Assembly: GCA_029820875.1 (NCBI GenBank)
Contig: JALGUK010000080.1
Span: 1 to 7,161 of the forward strand
Direction: 5' to 3'
Source of the DNA: Candidatus Zipacnadia bacterium
GTDB taxonomy: Bacteria; Armatimonadota; UBA5377; JALGUK01
Length of the DNA: 7,161 nt
Each line of letters opens with the position of its first letter. Position 1 is the first letter of the stretch. Under the pieces are notes generated by a model, which saw only the letters and a list, made by a program, of their open reading frames with translations, was not told the DNA's origin and searched no databases. Made by a program: the position numbers and the translations under genes. This document shows, in pieces, positions 6,648 to 7,161 of this stretch.

Positions 6648-7161
6648 TCATGGTAGCGAGGCCGTGTACGCAGCTCCATTCTCAGATTGCAGTGGACCTC
6701 CCTGAAGGAACTGCGTCAAGTTGCGCCGCGATGTCCCCGATGTCCGGCCTGTGTAACGTTGAACCCCCACTCTTCTCAGGCAGTGAGAAATGTACAGATA
6801 CTCCCGGCCGCGTGTCAGTGAAACGTATAGGAGTCTTCGTTCGTCATCGACTTGGGCGCCTGCCGCTCGGCCAGGAATGTACTCATCTTCGGCGGCGGCA
6901 ATGAACACCGCTTGGGCATCGAGGCCTTTCGCCTGGTGCATGGTCATGACATTGACACAACCCGGCACCCTAATCTGCTCCTTATCACCAAGCGACACCG
7001 TGAACTCTCTGAGCATTCCCTCTAGGTTATCGACTTCGACTGGTGCTAGGAGCTCGCTCAGCAAGTCTAGGAGTCTTTCCCGATCACTAGCAGCTATCTG
7101 CAACTCAACCGCTGCCTTCAGGATGGTGGTAGGATCATTTTGATCATAGGCCCGAAGCTGG
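6648..7161 (-). CDS. UvrD/PcrA/Rep-type DNA helicase, C-terminal 170 residues (5' end outside window)
   Basis: The frame is open from the window edge to a TGA at 6650-6648 and gives 170 residues, so the true start lies beyond 7161; the TTG at 7103 is internal. SF1A helicase motif V is seen as VNVMTMHQAKGLDAQAVFIA (codons 6959-6900) and motif VI as DERRLLYVSLTRGREYLYIS (codons 6845-6786), with the arginine-finger Arg in SLTRGR. Motif VI is followed by only about 45 residues, including an SGTSRRNLTQFL element common near the end of UvrD-like proteins. There is no room for a RecB-type nuclease domain, which argues against AddA or RecB. Enzymes of this class translocate 3'-5' on single-stranded DNA in repair or plasmid/element replication. 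Whether it is the housekeeping UvrD/PcrA or an accessory UvrD-like helicase cannot be decided without the N-terminal half. Confidence 0.88.
   Translation of the reverse strand, partial: QLRAYDQNDPTTILKAAVELQIAASDRERLLDLLSELLAPVEVDNLEGMLREFTVSLGDKEQIRVPGCVNVMTMHQAKGLDAQAVFIAAAEDEYIPGRAAGAQVDDERRLLYVSLTRGREYLYISHCLRRVGVQRYTGRTSGTSRRNLTQFLQGGPLQSENGAAYTASLP

Noticed and set aside
7101..7103. TTG as start of the UvrD-like gene
   Set aside because: The frame stays open to the window edge, and motifs I-IV of the helicase must lie upstream, so this is an internal Leu codon.
1..7161. tRNA, rRNA, CRISPR array or insertion sequence
   Set aside because: I read both strands for tRNA-like T-loop/acceptor pairs, regularly spaced repeats, and terminal inverted repeats with a transposase frame, and found none.

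Overview
The window is a GC-rich bacterial segment in which every recognisable gene lies on the minus strand, so gene order runs from high to low coordinates. It begins with the C-terminal end of a UvrD/PcrA-type helicase (7161-6648, cut by the window edge). A complete RecD2-type 5'-3' helicase follows (6395-4194). After about 1.07 kb without a convincing intact gene comes the start of a type IV secretion/conjugation-type operon: a small secreted or membrane protein (3120-2374), a large TrbL/VirB6-like polytopic protein (2346-82), and the first 26 codons of a third gene that leaves the window (79-1). That third gene is short but has an excellent ribosome binding site 2 nt after the TrbL-like stop, and its N-terminus resembles PrgI-family proteins.

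The organism cannot be named from this sequence. High GC, a stand-alone RecD2 (usual in bacteria without RecBCD) and a pilin-like / TrbL-like / possible PrgI-like gene order together suggest a Chloroflexota-, Firmicutes- or Actinobacteria-like lineage. This is inference. No relaxase, integrase, tRNA, CRISPR array or insertion sequence was seen, so whether the secretion genes belong to an integrative element is open.

Region by region: 1-3120 is a tightly spaced operon (gaps of 27 and 2 nt). 3121-4193 is an intergenic region of lower GC holding a possible remnant of a beta-propeller-like gene and a nested inverted repeat just beyond recD2. 4194-6395 is recD2. 6396-6647 is a spacer with short inverted repeats. 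6648-7161 is the helicase fragment.

In the operon, the small protein would be the exported, pilus- or channel-related component and the TrbL-like protein the inner-membrane channel subunit; the energising ATPase would be expected in the unseen DNA below position 1. The most unusual observation is that the small protein is an internal tandem duplication: two units of about 84 residues, exactly 115 residues apart, align without gaps at about 37% identity by hand count. Each unit has a two-helix layout reminiscent of VirB2/TrbC pilins.
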